Of a DNA stretch of 64,000 nt, positions 25,566 to 34,404 are shown in pieces. The stretch lies in contig NZ_JBANRL010000001.1 in the NCBI RefSeq assembly GCF_037154015.1, positions 2,356,001 to 2,420,000 of the forward strand, written 5' to 3'. The notes under the pieces were generated by a model that was not told where the DNA came from, did no database searches, and worked only from the letters and a program-made list of their open reading frames with translations. The DNA comes from Altererythrobacter aquiaggeris (GTDB taxonomy: Bacteria; Pseudomonadota; Alphaproteobacteria; Sphingomonadales; Sphingomonadaceae). The translations under genes and the position numbers were made by a program. How positions within the stretch are numbered: the first letter of the stretch is position 1; every line of letters starts with the position of its first letter.

Positions 25566-27518
25566 TCAGGTTCCTTGCGGCGCAGCGTCCGAGGATCCGC
25601 CAAACTTCTTGCCCGACCTGGGAACCGCGCTGCCGGCAACCGGCTGATTGATAACCGGGCCCTTCGGTTCGTCGGGACGGTCGATCTTACCGTTCGCCAT
25701 CAGCTCGTTTATCTCATCGCCGGTCAGCGTTTCATATTCGAGCATTGCCTGTGCCAGCAGATGCAGCTTGTCTTCCTGACTGGTCAGAATATCGGTTGCG
25801 CGTTTCAGCCCGCCTTCGACCAATGCCTTGATTTCGGCATCGATCAGCTTGTTGGTTTCGGCGCCGCCCATAGTCCGGCTGGTCTGACCCATACCGAGAT
25901 AGCCTTCCTGGCTCGCTTCGTATTGCAGCGGGCCAAGCTTGTCCGACATACCCCATTTGGTCACCATATTGCGCGCCAGATCGGTGGCGTACTGGATATC
26001 GGACGATGCCCCGCTCGACACCTTGTTATGGCCGAAAATCACTTCTTCAGCCACGCGGCCGCCCATCGCAACCGCCAGATTGGCGTGCATTTTATCGCGG
26101 TGATACGAATAATTGTCGCGTTCCGGCAGGCGCATGACCATACCCAGAGCGCGGCCGCGAGGGATGATCGTCGCCTTATGAATCGGATCGGATGCTTCCT
26201 CGTTCAGCGAAACCAGCGCGTGGCCGGCTTCGTGATAGGCGGTCATCTTTTTCTCATCGTCAGTCATGACCATCGAACGGCGTTCGGTCCCCATCATGAC
26301 CTTGTCCTTGGCATCTTCGAATTCCTGCATCGCCACCAGCCGCTTGTTACGGCGGGCCGCCAGCAAGGCTGCTTCGTTGACGAGATTGGCAAGATCGGCG
26401 CCCGAGAAACCCGGTGTGCCGCGCGCAATCGTGCGCGAGTTGACATCAGGGGCCAGCGGAACCTTTTTCATATGCACTGCAAGGATTTTCTCGCGGCCAT
26501 CGATATCGGGGATCGGCACGACGATCTGGCGGTCAAACCGTCCGGGACGCAGCAGGGCCGGGTCAAGCACATCGGGACGGTTGGTCGCGGCGATGATGAT
26601 GATGCCTTCATTCGCTTCAAAACCGTCCATTTCGACCAGCAACTGGTTCAGCGTCTGCTCGCGCTCGTCATTCGAATTGCCCAGCCCGTGACCGCGCGAG
26701 CGGCCGACCGCATCGATTTCATCGATGAACAGGATACATGGGGCATTCTTTTTGGCCTGTTCGAACATGTCGCGCACGCGGCTTGCGCCCACGCCGACGA
26801 ACATTTCGACAAAATCGGACCCTGAAATGGTAAAGAACGGTACGCCCGCTTCACCCGCAATCGCGCGGGCCAGCAAAGTTTTACCCGTACCGGGCGAACC
26901 GACCAGCAAGGCGCCCTTGGGGATGGTCCCGCCGAGCTTCGAGAACCGCTGCGGATCCTTCAGGAATTCGACGATTTCTTCCAGTTCTTCGCGTGCTTCG
27001 TCGATCCCGGCAACATCGGCGAAGGTAACCTTGCCCTGCTTTTCAGTCAGCATTTTGGCCTTGGATTTACCGAACCCCATCGCACCGCCCGCGCCGCCGC
27101 CCTTTTGCACCTGACGCAGCGCGAAAAACGCAATACCCAGGATCAGGATGAAGGGCAGTGACTGGACAAGGATGTAAAACAATACGCTACGCTCTTCAGC
27201 TGCGGCGCCTGCGAACTGGACGCCGTTTTCGGTCAGCAAATCAGCGAGAGTGTTGTCGTTCTGCACCGGCACGGATGTAAACACATCGCCGTTTTCCAGC
27301 TTGCCGGTGATGAGATTGGGCGCAATGCTGACCTCCTTCACCGTGCCTTCGGCAACTTTGTTGCGAAAATCGGAATAGGCAATTTCGGTGCCGGGGGCCG
27401 CGCTCTGGTTTCCGAACATGGTGACAACCAGCAGCAACGCCATAAATATGCCGCCCCAAACCATCAGGCTTTTCAGCCAGGGATTCGGACTGCCTTCGGG
27501 CTCTTGATTGTCGTTCAT
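25566..27518 (-). CDS. ftsH: ATP-dependent zinc metalloprotease FtsH
   Basis: A 650-residue inner-membrane AAA+ protease that degrades misassembled membrane proteins and selected cytosolic regulators. Two transmembrane helices (about 17-35 and 113-133) flank the periplasmic domain; the AAA domain has Walker A GSPGTGKT (207-214, Ser where Pro is common), Walker [35 protein letters not shown]; the protease has HEAGH at 429-433. Start ATG 27518. A terminator lies beyond the stop. Confidence 0.97.
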   Translation of the reverse strand: MNDNQEPEGSPNPWLKSLMVWGGIFMALLLVVTMFGNQSAAPGTEIAYSDFRNKVAEGTVKEVSIAPNLITGKLENGDVFTSVPVQNDNTLADLLTENGVQFAGAAAEERSVLFYILVQSLPFILILGIAFFALRQVQKGGGAGGAMGFGKSKAKMLTEKQGKVTFADVAGIDEAREELEEIVEFLKDPQRFSKLGGTIPKGALLVGSPGTGKTLLARAIAGEAGVPFFTISGSDFVEMFVGVGASRVRDMFEQAKKNAPCILFIDEIDAVGRSRGHGLGNSNDEREQTLNQLLVEMDGFEANEGIIIIAATNRPDVLDPALLRPGRFDRQIVVPIPDIDGREKILAVHMKKVPLAPDVNSRTIARGTPGFSGADLANLVNEAALLAARRNKRLVAMQEFEDAKDKVMMGTERRSMVMTDDEKKMTAYHEAGHALVSLNEEASDPIHKATIIPRGRALGMVMRLPERDNYSYHRDKMHANLAVAMGGRVAEEVIFGHNKVSSGASSDIQYATDLARNMVTKWGMSDKLGPLQYEASQEGYLGMGQTSRTMGGAETNKLIDAEIKALVEGGLKRATDILTSQEDKLHLLAQAMLEYETLTGDEINELMANGKIDRPDEPKGPVINQPVAGSAVPRSGKKFGGSSDAAPQGT

Positions 27519-27610
27519 GTGCTGGGTGTTCCTTTAACGCACTTAATTCCTGCCCAATGTAGGGTCGGATGGGTGAATGACAAGTTGACGCAGCGTAACA
27601 GGCAGGCGGT

Positions 27611-28249
27611 TTATCGCGTGTCGGGGTTTACGCCATAAGCCTTGAGAAATACCTCGACCGCACCGACAATCCGCATCCGGTCGCGTTCGGGATCGCCGGG
27701 ATGGCCGAACCGGCGGTCCAGATCGCCCATCCCCTTGCACATCGAAACAAATTGTTCAGCCGCAAGGCCCGCGTCGTCCACCCGCAGCGTGCCCGCCGCA
27801 TCGTTGGCGCTGATGAAGGCGGCAAAGGCTTTTTTCATCCGGTGCGGCCCGGCCGCCAGAAAGGCCGCGCCGATGGCAGGGTCATGCTCGGTCTCGGCAG
27901 CGATGCGGCGTTCGAACTGGACCATTTCCGGCCGCGAGAGAAACGCCGCCATCGCCTCGCCGATGATCGTCAGCATTTCGCGCAGACTACCGCCGCCCAG
28001 ATTATCGAGCGAGAAATGCTGCCGCATATTTTCGCATTCCAGCTCGACCGCTGCGGTGAACAGTCCGCGCTTGCCGTCAAAATTATTGTAGATCGTAACT
28101 TTCGATACGCCCGCGCTGGCGGCAATATGCTCGATCGAAGTGGCGGCATAACCATGTTTGAAAAACGCATCGGATGCCGCTGCGATAATCGCCTCATGCT
28201 TTTCCGTATCGGCAGGCCGGCCGAGCTTTTTCAAGGGTTCGCTTGACAA
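27611..28249 (-). CDS. TetR-family repressor of the adjacent efflux operon
   Basis: A 212-residue regulator. The N-terminal helix-turn-helix (IIAAASDAFFKHGYAATSIEHIAASAGVSKVTIYNNFDGKRGLF) is typical TetR; the C-terminal domain resembles AefR-like members (MVQFERRIAAETEHDP). The only credible starts are TTG at 28249 or a TTG five codons further in; upstream in frame no ATG occurs before a TGA. Two palindromes stand directly in front, and the divergent efflux operon begins at 28342, so autoregulated repression of the pump is the natural reading. Confidence 0.88.
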   Translation of the reverse strand: MSSEPLKKLGRPADTEKHEAIIAAASDAFFKHGYAATSIEHIAASAGVSKVTIYNNFDGKRGLFTAAVELECENMRQHFSLDNLGGGSLREMLTIIGEAMAAFLSRPEMVQFERRIAAETEHDPAIGAAFLAAGPHRMKKAFAAFISANDAAGTLRVDDAGLAAEQFVSMCKGMGDLDRRFGHPGDPERDRMRIVGAVEVFLKAYGVNPDTR

Positions 28250-28287
28250 AATGAACGGCTCCGTTCAGTTAAACGCTACCGTTCAAT
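28243..28287. promoter_or_regulatory. tandem TetR-type operators with an overlapping -35 element
   Basis: TGAACGGctCCGTTCA (28252-28267) is a perfect 7-bp dyad. A second, imperfect one follows: TTAAACG (28269-28275) with CGTTCAA (28280-28286). A consensus TTGACA lies at 28243-28248, so RNA polymerase and a bound TetR would compete. The -10 is not obvious (CAGTTA or nearby). Sites lie between the divergent TetR gene and efflux operon. Confidence 0.75.
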
Positions 28288-28341
28288 AATGGTCGCTGCC
28301 GCACGATTCGGCAAGTCCGGTGCCAAGATAAGGTTTTCAGT

Positions 28342-29478
28342 TTGATCTGGATCGCAATCAGAATGCTGACCGGCGACAAGCAGAAGTTTTACGGCTTACT
28401 GTTCGGGATCGCATTTTCGACCTTGCTGATAACCCAGCAGCTGACCATTTTCGTCAATCTGATCGAACGCGGCGCGAGCGGCGTTTACAACGTGCCCACC
28501 GCCGATGTGTGGGTGATGGATACGGTCAGCCGGACAACCGATGTCAATTTTCCGATGCCTTCAACCGCGCTTGACAAGGTGCGCGGCGTGCCCGGTGTTG
28601 ACTGGGCGGTCCCGCATCTGCGCGCGCAAGCATCCGTGCGCACCAAGGATGGCGATCTGGAAGGTGTCGCGGTGATCGGCGTGGATGACGCCAGCCTGAT
28701 CGGAATGCCCAAAAACATGGTCGAGGGTGACATCAGCGTCCTCTCGCAGCCCGGTTCGGTAATTATCGATGATGTCGGCGCGCTGAAATTTTTCTCCAAT
28801 GGCGAAAACCCGATTGGCGAGCGGCTGGAGCTGAACGATCAGCGCGCGGTCATTCGCGGTATTACCGATGCGATCCCCACCTTTACCAGCACCGTGTCGC
28901 TTTATACCAAATACAGTCAGGCGCTGAATTTCGTGCCCGGTACGCGCAACCGGTTGAACTTCGTCCTGGTGGGCGCGGCAGACGGAATTACGCCCGAAGA
29001 ACTGACCGGCAGGATCGAGGCGCAAACCGGCCTGCGCGCGCGCACTCGCGATCAATTTGCGCAGGACGGGATCGATTTCATTATCGAAAACACCGGTATC
29101 CCGTTCAATTTCGGAATCACGGTGGTGCTGGGCTTTATCGTGGGTGTGGCAATCGTCGGGCTGACATTCAGCCTGTTCATCCGCGATAATATCAAACAGT
29201 TCGGCGCGCTGAAAGCGATCGGCGTGACCAATGCCAAGATCCGTTTGATGGTGACCGCGCAGGCCGGGCTGGTGGGAATGATCGGCTACGGCCTGGGCAT
29301 TATCGGCACGGTTCTGTTTATCGGTGCCTTTTCTTCCAATCCCTTTTTCAAGGGGTTTTACGTGCCCTGGCAAATTCCGCTGATCAGCCTCGTCGCGGTG
29401 ATCATCATTCTGGCGCTGACCGGATTTCTGGCCTTGCGCAGTGTGCTGAAAACCGAACCTGCGGCGGTGTTCAGATGA
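28342..29478 (+). CDS. ABC transporter permease (DevC/FtsX-like)
   Basis: A 378-residue inner-membrane permease with one N-terminal helix (about 18-38), a periplasmic MacB-like domain (45-250) and three C-terminal helices within FGITVVLGFIVGVAIVGL, LVGMIGYGLGIIGTVLFI and PLISLVAVIIILALTGFLAL. FGALKAIGVTNAKI is the cytoplasmic FtsX coupling segment. This is the DevC side of DevBCA-type exporters. The start is TTG at 28342 (MIWIAIRML) preceded by AAGG; no ATG fits. Overlaps the ATPase gene by 4 bp. Confidence 0.9.
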   Translation: MIWIAIRMLTGDKQKFYGLLFGIAFSTLLITQQLTIFVNLIERGASGVYNVPTADVWVMDTVSRTTDVNFPMPSTALDKVRGVPGVDWAVPHLRAQASVRTKDGDLEGVAVIGVDDASLIGMPKNMVEGDISVLSQPGSVIIDDVGALKFFSNGENPIGERLELNDQRAVIRGITDAIPTFTSTVSLYTKYSQALNFVPGTRNRLNFVLVGAADGITPEELTGRIEAQTGLRARTRDQFAQDGIDFIIENTGIPFNFGITVVLGFIVGVAIVGLTFSLFIRDNIKQFGALKAIGVTNAKIRLMVTAQAGLVGMIGYGLGIIGTVLFIGAFSSNPFFKGFYVPWQIPLISLVAVIIILALTGFLALRSVLKTEPAAVFR

Positions 29479-30191
29479 CAGGTACTGCAACCGGAACCGC
29501 CATCTGCACGCGCGGCGTCACGCGCGATTTTCAGGCCGGCCAGCAAACCATCACCGTTCTGCACGGGATCGATCTGGATATTCGCGCAGGCGAGCTGACA
29601 TTTCTGGTTGGTGAAAGCGGATCGGGCAAGACCACGCTGATTTCCATCATGTGCGGAATTCTTTATCCGACGCTGGGTGATGTCGAAGTATTCGGCACCG
29701 ACATTTATGCGCTGACCGATACACAGCTGGTCAATTTCCGGTTGCAGAACATCGGGTTTATCTTCCAGCAGTACAATTTGATCCCTTCGATCGATGCCGC
29801 CAGCAATGCCGCAGTTCCACTGATCGCGCAGGGCATGAACCGCAAGGAAGCCCGACAAAAGGCGGTTGCCATGCTGGATAAGCTCAACATTGCGGATCAG
29901 GCCGACAAGCTGCCCAACCAGCTTTCGGGCGGCCAGCAGCAACGCGTGGCGATTGCGCGCGCGCTGGTGCACGAGCCGCGTCTGGTGGTGTGCGACGAAC
30001 CGACCGCAGCGCTCGATGCCAAATCGGGCCGCCGGGTGATGGACCTGCTGCGCGAAGTCGGTGTGGCCGACGACCGTTCGGTCATCATCGTCACGCACGA
30101 CAACCGGATATTCGACCTCGCCGATCGTATTCTCGTGCTTGAAGACGGCAAGATTATTCACGACGGCACTGAAATGCCCGACGACCATTAA
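29475..30191 (+). CDS. ABC transporter ATP-binding protein (DevA/MacB-NBD type)
   Basis: A 238-residue cytosolic ATPase: Walker [10 protein letters not shown] (46-54), Q-loop [10 protein letters not shown], signature LSGGQQQR (150-157), Walker [13 protein letters not shown], switch His in VTHD. The [13 protein letters not shown] segment is typical of the LolD/MacB/DevA subfamily that pairs with FtsX-fold permeases. The 4-bp overlap with the permease (ATGA) supports a dedicated pair. Confidence 0.94.
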   Translation: MTGTATGTAICTRGVTRDFQAGQQTITVLHGIDLDIRAGELTFLVGESGSGKTTLISIMCGILYPTLGDVEVFGTDIYALTDTQLVNFRLQNIGFIFQQYNLIPSIDAASNAAVPLIAQGMNRKEARQKAVAMLDKLNIADQADKLPNQLSGGQQQRVAIARALVHEPRLVVCDEPTAALDAKSGRRVMDLLREVGVADDRSVIIVTHDNRIFDLADRILVLEDGKIIHDGTEMPDDH

Positions 30192-30213
30192 ACCCGACCT
30201 CTAGGATTATCGC

Positions 30214-31218
30214 ATGGCTTTGCTTCCCGAAAACCTTAGTTTCAACCGCAAGATTTTGCCGGTCATTGCTGTTGTCGGACTGATCCTGGCGGCAATCTTT
30301 ATCTGGCGCGGCCTACCTGATCGCCAATTGGAAGAACCTGACCGGCAACCGCCCCGCGCAACCGGCGCTCTGGCGAATTCCGCACGGGTGGCGGGTTCCG
30401 GCGTGGTCGAACCATCAAGCGAAATAATCGACGTTGGCACTGCCCTGTCCGGCCTCGTCACCGACCTGCGCGTCCAGCCGGGCGACTATGTTTCAAAAGG
30501 CCAGCCGCTGTTTGTGGTGGACGACCGCGCAGCACGCGCCCGCACGCAGGAAGCCAGCGCCGCCATCGGCGAAGCCCGCGCCGCCATTGCCGAAGCACAG
30601 AGTGCTCAGGCCACCGCGCGGCGGCAGCTTGCGCTTTATCGCAGTGTCGATGATCCCGCCGCCGTCAGCCGCGCCGAAGTGATCCGCGCTGAAGGCGATG
30701 CCAATGCCGCCAGCCAGCGCCTTACGCTGGCACAATCGCGGCTGCGCGCAGCGCAGGCCAGTGCGAATAGCGCGCAAACCGAATTGGGCCGATTGACAGT
30801 GAGAGCACCGATTACGGGCGAGATATTGGCGGTCAACATCCGCCCCGGAGAATATGTTGCGACACAAGGCGGTAGCGGTGTGCCGTTCATCCAGATGGGG
30901 CAAACGCGCCCGCTTTATATCCGCGTCGATATTGATGAAAACGAAGCGGGGCGCGTCGATCTGGGCGCGGCGGCGATAGTATCGCCTCGCGGCTTGGCAG
31001 AACAGCAAGTGAAAGCCGACTTCGTGCGCGCCGAACCGCTGGTCGTGCCCAAGCGGTCGCTTACCAACAGCGCTGCCGAGCGTGTGGATGTCCGCGTGCT
31101 GCAGGTGCTTTATCAACTGCCCGATACCGATGGTCTGTTCAGGGTTGGCCAGCAAATCGATGCGTTTATTCCGGCGCGCAAACAAACCAGATCCGCAACT
31201 GCGCAGGATCAGAAATGA
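30214..31218 (+). CDS. HlyD/MacA-type membrane fusion protein (DevB-like)
   Basis: A 334-residue periplasmic adaptor anchored by one N-terminal helix (about 15-30). The lipoyl half-motifs (VAGSGVVEPSSEIIDVGTALSG; VRAPITGEILAVNIRPGEYV) bracket an alanine-rich coiled-coil hairpin (about 110-185), then a beta-barrel domain (PLYIRVDIDENEAGRV). It links the ABC pair to the outer-membrane factor that follows. Overlaps the next gene by 4 bp. Confidence 0.92.
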   Translation: MALLPENLSFNRKILPVIAVVGLILAAIFIWRGLPDRQLEEPDRQPPRATGALANSARVAGSGVVEPSSEIIDVGTALSGLVTDLRVQPGDYVSKGQPLFVVDDRAARARTQEASAAIGEARAAIAEAQSAQATARRQLALYRSVDDPAAVSRAEVIRAEGDANAASQRLTLAQSRLRAAQASANSAQTELGRLTVRAPITGEILAVNIRPGEYVATQGGSGVPFIQMGQTRPLYIRVDIDENEAGRVDLGAAAIVSPRGLAEQQVKADFVRAEPLVVPKRSLTNSAAERVDVRVLQVLYQLPDTDGLFRVGQQIDAFIPARKQTRSATAQDQK

Positions 31219-32651
31219 TGCACCTGCGCCATCTTTTGCTGGCCGGAATGGCGAGCGCCGCGCTCGGCGCCTGTGTCGCTGGTCCGCCCGCCGAAATTGC
31301 CACCCCTGCGCCGGTATTGCCCGCGGCATTTGCTTATGCCCCAAATGCCGGCGAGGCCGCTTCGCTCGCCGCTCTGCTGCCAACCGACGATCCGGCATAT
31401 AGCGCGTTATCCACGCTCGCCCTCGCCCAGTCTCCGACTTTGGGCGAAGCGGTTGCACGGATCGATGCAGCACGTGCTGCGGCAGGCAGGGCAGGCGCCA
31501 ACCGTCTGCCGCAGATTGCCGCGGGTGCAAATGTCACCGGATCGCGCACCAACCAAAGCCAGATCGCGGATGCGCTGCCGCCGGGTGTCAGCATCGATAG
31601 CGAGCAGATAAGCTACGGTGCCAATCTGACCGCCGGATGGGATGTCGATCTGTTCGGCCGCCTGCGCGCGCAGGAACGTGCCGCCACCGCGCGCATCGAT
31701 GCCGCCGGGGCCGATGCCGCAGCAGTGCGTCTGGCTTTACTGGGTGAAATTGCCGCAACCGTGATTGACTGGCGCACGCTGTCCGCGCGGCAGGCATCGC
31801 TCGAGGCCGATCTGGGCGCCGCAAATAATCTGGCCCGCCTAACCGGGTCGCGCGAGCGGGCGGGCATTTCCCCCGGGTTTGACCGGGTGCGCGCGGAAAG
31901 CGCTGCTGCAACATCGCGCAGCCGGCTGACTGCGCTGGAGGGAGAGCGGGCGCGGCTGCTGGGCCGGTTGGTCACGCTGACCGCCACTTCCGCGCAGGCT
32001 GTGCGGACCAATCTGATGCTTCCTGCGGACAGCATGACCATACCCGAAGCCCCCGCCGCCGCGCCGTCGATCCTGCTGACGGGCCGCCCCGATGTGCTGG
32101 CCGCGTGGAGCCGGTTGGCGGCATCGGATGCCGATCTGGCTGCGGTTGCCGCCAGCCGGTTTCCCAATATCAGCCTGTCTGCGGCGCTGGGTTTGCTGGC
32201 ATTCAATCCGGCGGATTTGTTTGACGGGGAATCGCTGGTCGGATCGCTTGGCGCTGCGGTGGCTGCACCGCTGTTCGATTTTGGCCGGATCGAAGCCGAC
32301 ATCGACCAAGCCGAAGCTGGCAAACGCATTGCCTTCCAGGCTTATCGCGGCGCTGTCTATTCAGCGTTGGGCGACGCAGAGGCAGCCTACGGGATCGTCG
32401 CGTCCGCCGATGCCGAGCTGGCCGCTGCGGTTGACGAGGAAGCCCGCAACAGCCGCGCTGCACGGCTGGCGGATGTCCGTTACCGCGCCGGCCTGGCCGA
32501 TTTTTTGACCGTGCTGGAAGCGCGGCGATCCGCCGATGCCTCGGGCGAGCGGGTTGCGGCGGCCAATGGCCGGGCGCGGCGGGCACGCGTGCTGTTGTGG
32601 CAGGCACTTGGCGGTGATTACCAGCCCGCCAGCCTGTCCAGCAGCCAATAG
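31215..32651 (+). CDS. outer-membrane efflux lipoprotein (TolC/NodT family)
   Basis: A 478-residue outer-membrane factor. Lipobox LGAC puts the acylated Cys at residue 20. Two OEP repeats are seen, with GANLTAGWDVDLFGRLRAQERAA in the first and VAAPLFDFGRIEADIDQAEA in the second, and RYRAGLADFLTVLEARR near the end; these are the NodT-type landmarks. It completes a four-component efflux operon under the divergent TetR regulator. The last 34 bp overlap the convergent HupE-like gene. Confidence 0.92.
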   Translation: MMHLRHLLLAGMASAALGACVAGPPAEIATPAPVLPAAFAYAPNAGEAASLAALLPTDDPAYSALSTLALAQSPTLGEAVARIDAARAAAGRAGANRLPQIAAGANVTGSRTNQSQIADALPPGVSIDSEQISYGANLTAGWDVDLFGRLRAQERAATARIDAAGADAAAVRLALLGEIAATVIDWRTLSARQASLEADLGAANNLARLTGSRERAGISPGFDRVRAESAAATSRSRLTALEGERARLLGRLVTLTATSAQAVRTNLMLPADSMTIPEAPAAAPSILLTGRPDVLAAWSRLAASDADLAAVAASRFPNISLSAALGLLAFNPADLFDGESLVGSLGAAVAAPLFDFGRIEADIDQAEAGKRIAFQAYRGAVYSALGDAEAAYGIVASADAELAAAVDEEARNSRAARLADVRYRAGLADFLTVLEARRSADASGERVAAANGRARRARVLLWQALGGDYQPASLSSSQ

Positions 32652-33601
32652 GTTCCGGTAATCCCGATCGCGTATGTCGCCAGCATCAATGCGGGCGCTT
32701 CGGTTCTCGGGGCCATCTTTCGTAAGGCCAACCGCAGCGCCAGAACGGCGGCGATAACCACCAGTTGCCCCGCCTCGACCCCCAGATTGAATGATATCAG
32801 CGCCGCGGGCACTTCGCCTTCGGGCAGACCGATTTCGCGCAAGGCCCCCGCGAATCCGAACCCGTGGATCAAACCGAACCCAAACGCGGCCAGCCAGGGA
32901 AACCGCGCGGTCATTGATGGATCGCCGCGCTTGGCCTGCCGTGCCAGTTCGACCGCAAGAAACACGATTGAAAGTGCAATCACCGCTTCGACCGGACGCT
33001 GCGCCATGCCCGTAAATCCCAGCACCGTTGCCGCCAGCGTGAGCGAATGCGCGGCAGTGAATGCGGTGGCTGCTTTGACCACCGCCCACGGGCGCGCCAC
33101 CAGCAAAACCAGCGCGATCACAAACAGCAAATGGTCCCAGCCCATAAGGATATGTTCGACCCCGATAGCGAAATAGCTGCGCCAGACCTGCGCTGCGGAC
33201 GGTTTGGCCGCGATTGTCGCGCGGGGCTCCGCAGCGCTCAGCCGCAAGGTTTGCACCGGCCTTCCCAGCGGCTCCACCCTGACCATGACATCGGCATTGC
33301 CGAACAGGCCCGCCACCCCTATCTGGCCGCCAGCGATAGCACCATCGCACCGCACATCGGCGCTGCCGAGCAAGGCCATCGGCGCGCCGCGCTTTATCGG
33401 TGTCCCGGCAATCGCGCATCCGCCGGGTAATTCGGGAATGATCAGCGGCGCGGGGCCGGGGGTGGATAGCGATTGCTTCCATGTCAGCGACCAATGGCTG
33501 TCGCTGCGCTGGATAAACTCGATCGTGCCGGGCCGCAGCTCATCCGCCAGCGCAGGGCATGACAGCAGCAAAACCAGCGCGGTTACAAGCGCGCGGATCA
33601 T
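32618..33601 (-). CDS. HupE/UreJ-like membrane protein with exported N-terminal domain
   Basis: A 327-residue protein. A signal peptide (1-19, ending ALA) precedes a beta-rich periplasmic domain (20-130), then six to seven helices of the HupE_UreJ_2 type: HILMGWDHLLFVIAL, FTAAHSLTLA, FGLIHGFGFAGAL, whose conserved His and Asp residues suggest metal handling (HupE/UreJ are linked to nickel). It is not next to any hydrogenase or urease gene. The start overlaps the stop of the PPIase gene (4 bp), and its 3' end overlaps the efflux gene by 34 bp tail-to-tail. Confidence 0.85.
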   Translation of the reverse strand: MIRALVTALVLLLSCPALADELRPGTIEFIQRSDSHWSLTWKQSLSTPGPAPLIIPELPGGCAIAGTPIKRGAPMALLGSADVRCDGAIAGGQIGVAGLFGNADVMVRVEPLGRPVQTLRLSAAEPRATIAAKPSAAQVWRSYFAIGVEHILMGWDHLLFVIALVLLVARPWAVVKAATAFTAAHSLTLAATVLGFTGMAQRPVEAVIALSIVFLAVELARQAKRGDPSMTARFPWLAAFGFGLIHGFGFAGALREIGLPEGEVPAALISFNLGVEAGQLVVIAAVLALRLALRKMAPRTEAPALMLATYAIGITGTYWLLDRLAGW

Positions 33602-34404
33602 CGTTCCAGCGATACGTCGTAACCCCTGCGCAGGATGCGATACGCCTCCTCGCGGCGGTTTGCCATGGTTTCTGCCCGCCAGTCATTCGCGACCCGCTCG
33701 CGGATTTCGGCCAGCGGCGGAACGGGTCCGGTGCTTGCCTTGCGCAGCCGCAGCAAATGGAATCCGAAGCCGGAGCGCAGCGGTCCGGTCCATTCATTAA
33801 GCGGCGCGGTGCCTAGCTGGCCGACAAACTCGCTGCCGAAGCGTGCGATCAGATCACTGCGGCTCGCGCTTTCAACGCTGCGCGGCAGACTGATTTGCTC
33901 GCCCTGGCCTTCCCAGCTGGCACCAGCGCCCAGCTGCGCCATCGCATCGCGCGCAGCGGGCCCTTGCGCAAACCACAGTTGATCGAACGAGAAACGGCTG
34001 TCGGGTGCAAACCGGGCGGGATGCCGCGCCAGCCATTTCTCCAGCACCGCATCGTCCGGCTGCTGTGTTTCGGCGCGGCTGGCGGCGAGATAATCCATCT
34101 TCTGCGCCATTCGCTTGCGGATTACGGCATCGTCATTGTCGAGGCCGAGCCGCAATGCTTCGCGGTACAGCACTTCCTCGCGCACATATTGGTCGACCAG
34201 CATATCGAGCTCGCCATCGGTGGGCGGGCGCTGCATCGTCTGCTGGAACTGCAGCGCAATCCGCGCCTGCTGTTCGCGGCTTATATCGATCGAGCGGCTG
34301 GCCGGATCCACATCGACGCCGCGCCATGCGAAAAACGCAAAAAGCAGCAGGCCGCCGATCAGAAAATGGACGAGCGGTTCGCGGGTCCAGCCGGGCAATG
34401 TCAC
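33598..34404 (-). CDS. PpiC-type peptidyl-prolyl isomerase, membrane-anchored
   Basis: A 268-residue parvulin-like protein with one N-terminal helix (PLVHFLIGGLLLFAFFAW, about 11-28) and a periplasmic SurA/PpiC-like body: DGELDMLVDQYVREEVLYREALRLGL (chaperone-like helical part), FSFDQLWFAQ, and WTGPLRSGFGFHLLRLRK (the PPIase core). I take GTG at 34404, which overlaps the DUF3604 stop as GTGA; ATG at 34440 is the alternative. It sits between DUF3604 and HupE-like genes with overlaps on both sides. Confidence 0.82.
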   Translation of the reverse strand: MTLPGWTREPLVHFLIGGLLLFAFFAWRGVDVDPASRSIDISREQQARIALQFQQTMQRPPTDGELDMLVDQYVREEVLYREALRLGLDNDDAVIRKRMAQKMDYLAASRAETQQPDDAVLEKWLARHPARFAPDSRFSFDQLWFAQGPAARDAMAQLGAGASWEGQGEQISLPRSVESASRSDLIARFGSEFVGQLGTAPLNEWTGPLRSGFGFHLLRLRKASTGPVPPLAEIRERVANDWRAETMANRREEAYRILRRGYDVSLER

